DNA of 6,784 bases from Treponema sp. (lineage in GTDB: Bacteria; Spirochaetota; Spirochaetia; Treponematales; Breznakiellaceae). Below the pieces are notes generated by a model. It saw only the letters and a program-made list of their open reading frames with translations. It was not told where the DNA came from and did not search any database. Shown one piece after another: positions 6,530 to 6,784 of the stretch (its first letter is position 1; each line of letters begins with the position of its first letter). Position numbers and translations under genes: made by a program. Where the stretch lies: the NCBI GenBank assembly GCA_031254385.1, contig JAIRUO010000118.1, positions 1-6,784 on the forward strand, given 5' to 3'.

Positions 6530-6557
6530 TGGACTTTTTCCCATATTTCTGTATGAT
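6530..6557 (+). promoter_or_regulatory. Candidate sigma-70 type promoter for rpsO
   Basis: TGGACT (6530-6535; 4 of 6 to TTGACA) and TATGAT (6552-6557; 5 of 6 to TATAAT) are separated by 16 bp in AT-rich DNA, 27 nt before the rpsO start. This would let rpsO be transcribed apart from the upstream operon. It is a pattern match only. Confidence 0.5.
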
Positions 6558-6570
6558 TTAATGACAAATT

Positions 6571-6575
6571 AGGAG
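6571..6575 (+). promoter_or_regulatory. Ribosome binding site of rpsO
   Basis: AGGAG lies 9 nt before ATG 6585, a normal spacing, and supports that start. Confidence 0.75.
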
Positions 6576-6584
6576 TGTAAATTA

Positions 6585-6784
6585 ATGGCATTGAGCAATG
6601 AAGAAACAACCTCCATCGTGAACAAGTTCGGTAAAAACGAAAAAGATACCGGCGCGTCAGAGGTCCAGATTGCCCTTTTAACCGAGCGGATAAACCAGCT
6701 CACCGGGCATTGCAAACAATTTAAGAAGGATAAGTCCAGCCAGCGGAGCTTATTAATTTTGGTCGGTAAAAGACGGCGGATGTT
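6585..6784 (+). CDS. rpsO: 30S ribosomal protein S15 (3' end outside the window)
   Basis: S15 binds 16S rRNA at the helix 20/21/22 three-way junction early in 30S assembly. The window holds the first 66 codons of about 89. The translation [21 protein letters not shown], then [21 protein letters not shown], and [17 protein letters not shown] matches the four-helix S15 family closely: DTGxSEVQxALLTxRIxxLTxH is its signature. The start is ATG with AGGAG 9 nt upstream. In many bacteria rpsO follows truB or ribF and precedes pnp; here it follows truB directly after 200 nt. S15 often represses its own translation through leader RNA structure, but I could not identify such a fold in the short AT-rich leader. 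Confidence 0.95.
   Translation, partial: MALSNEETTSIVNKFGKNEKDTGASEVQIALLTERINQLTGHCKQFKKDKSSQRSLLILVGKRRRM

Noticed and set aside
6540..6584. S15 autoregulatory leader structure
   Set aside because: S15 leader control is known in several phyla, but this AT-rich 45-nt leader shows no clear pseudoknot or three-way junction by eye.

Overview
The window is one conserved translation and transcription operon, read entirely on the + strand: rimP, nusA, infB, rbfA, truB, then the start of rpsO, which runs off the right edge. No mobile-element enzyme, CRISPR array, tRNA or rRNA is visible. The protein sequences and mid-range base composition suggest a spirochaete, most likely a Treponema of the termite-gut type. 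The main clues are the TruB active-site context GTLDKFASG, the IF2 motif [10 protein letters not shown], and the NusA layout. This assignment is from memory of family sequences, not from a search.

Layout: rimP (19-519) is followed after 26 nt by nusA, whose real start is a GTG at 546 behind a strong Shine-Dalgarno; nusA ends in a zinc ribbon. infB (2025-4997) begins 6 nt after nusA and encodes a 990-residue IF2 with a long, repeat-rich N-terminus. rbfA overlaps the end of infB by 8 nt. truB begins inside a tract of 7-bp repeats that also encodes the end of RbfA. A 200-bp gap then precedes rpsO, which has its own candidate promoter and ribosome site.

Together the genes serve 30S subunit maturation (RimP, RbfA, S15), transcription elongation, termination and antitermination (NusA), translation initiation (IF2) and tRNA modification (TruB). 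Short spacings and overlaps point to one transcript with translational coupling through truB.

The gene set is ordinary; the unusual part is the repeats. Four separate stretches of short-period repeats (15 bp twice, 7 bp, 8 bp) lie at or within gene ends and are translated. The most notable are a 14-unit 15-bp array in infB whose units look like pentapeptide repeats and are also near-palindromic DNA, and a 7-bp array at rbfA/truB that supplies both the rbfA stop codon and the only usable truB start. I do not see a new multi-gene system here.
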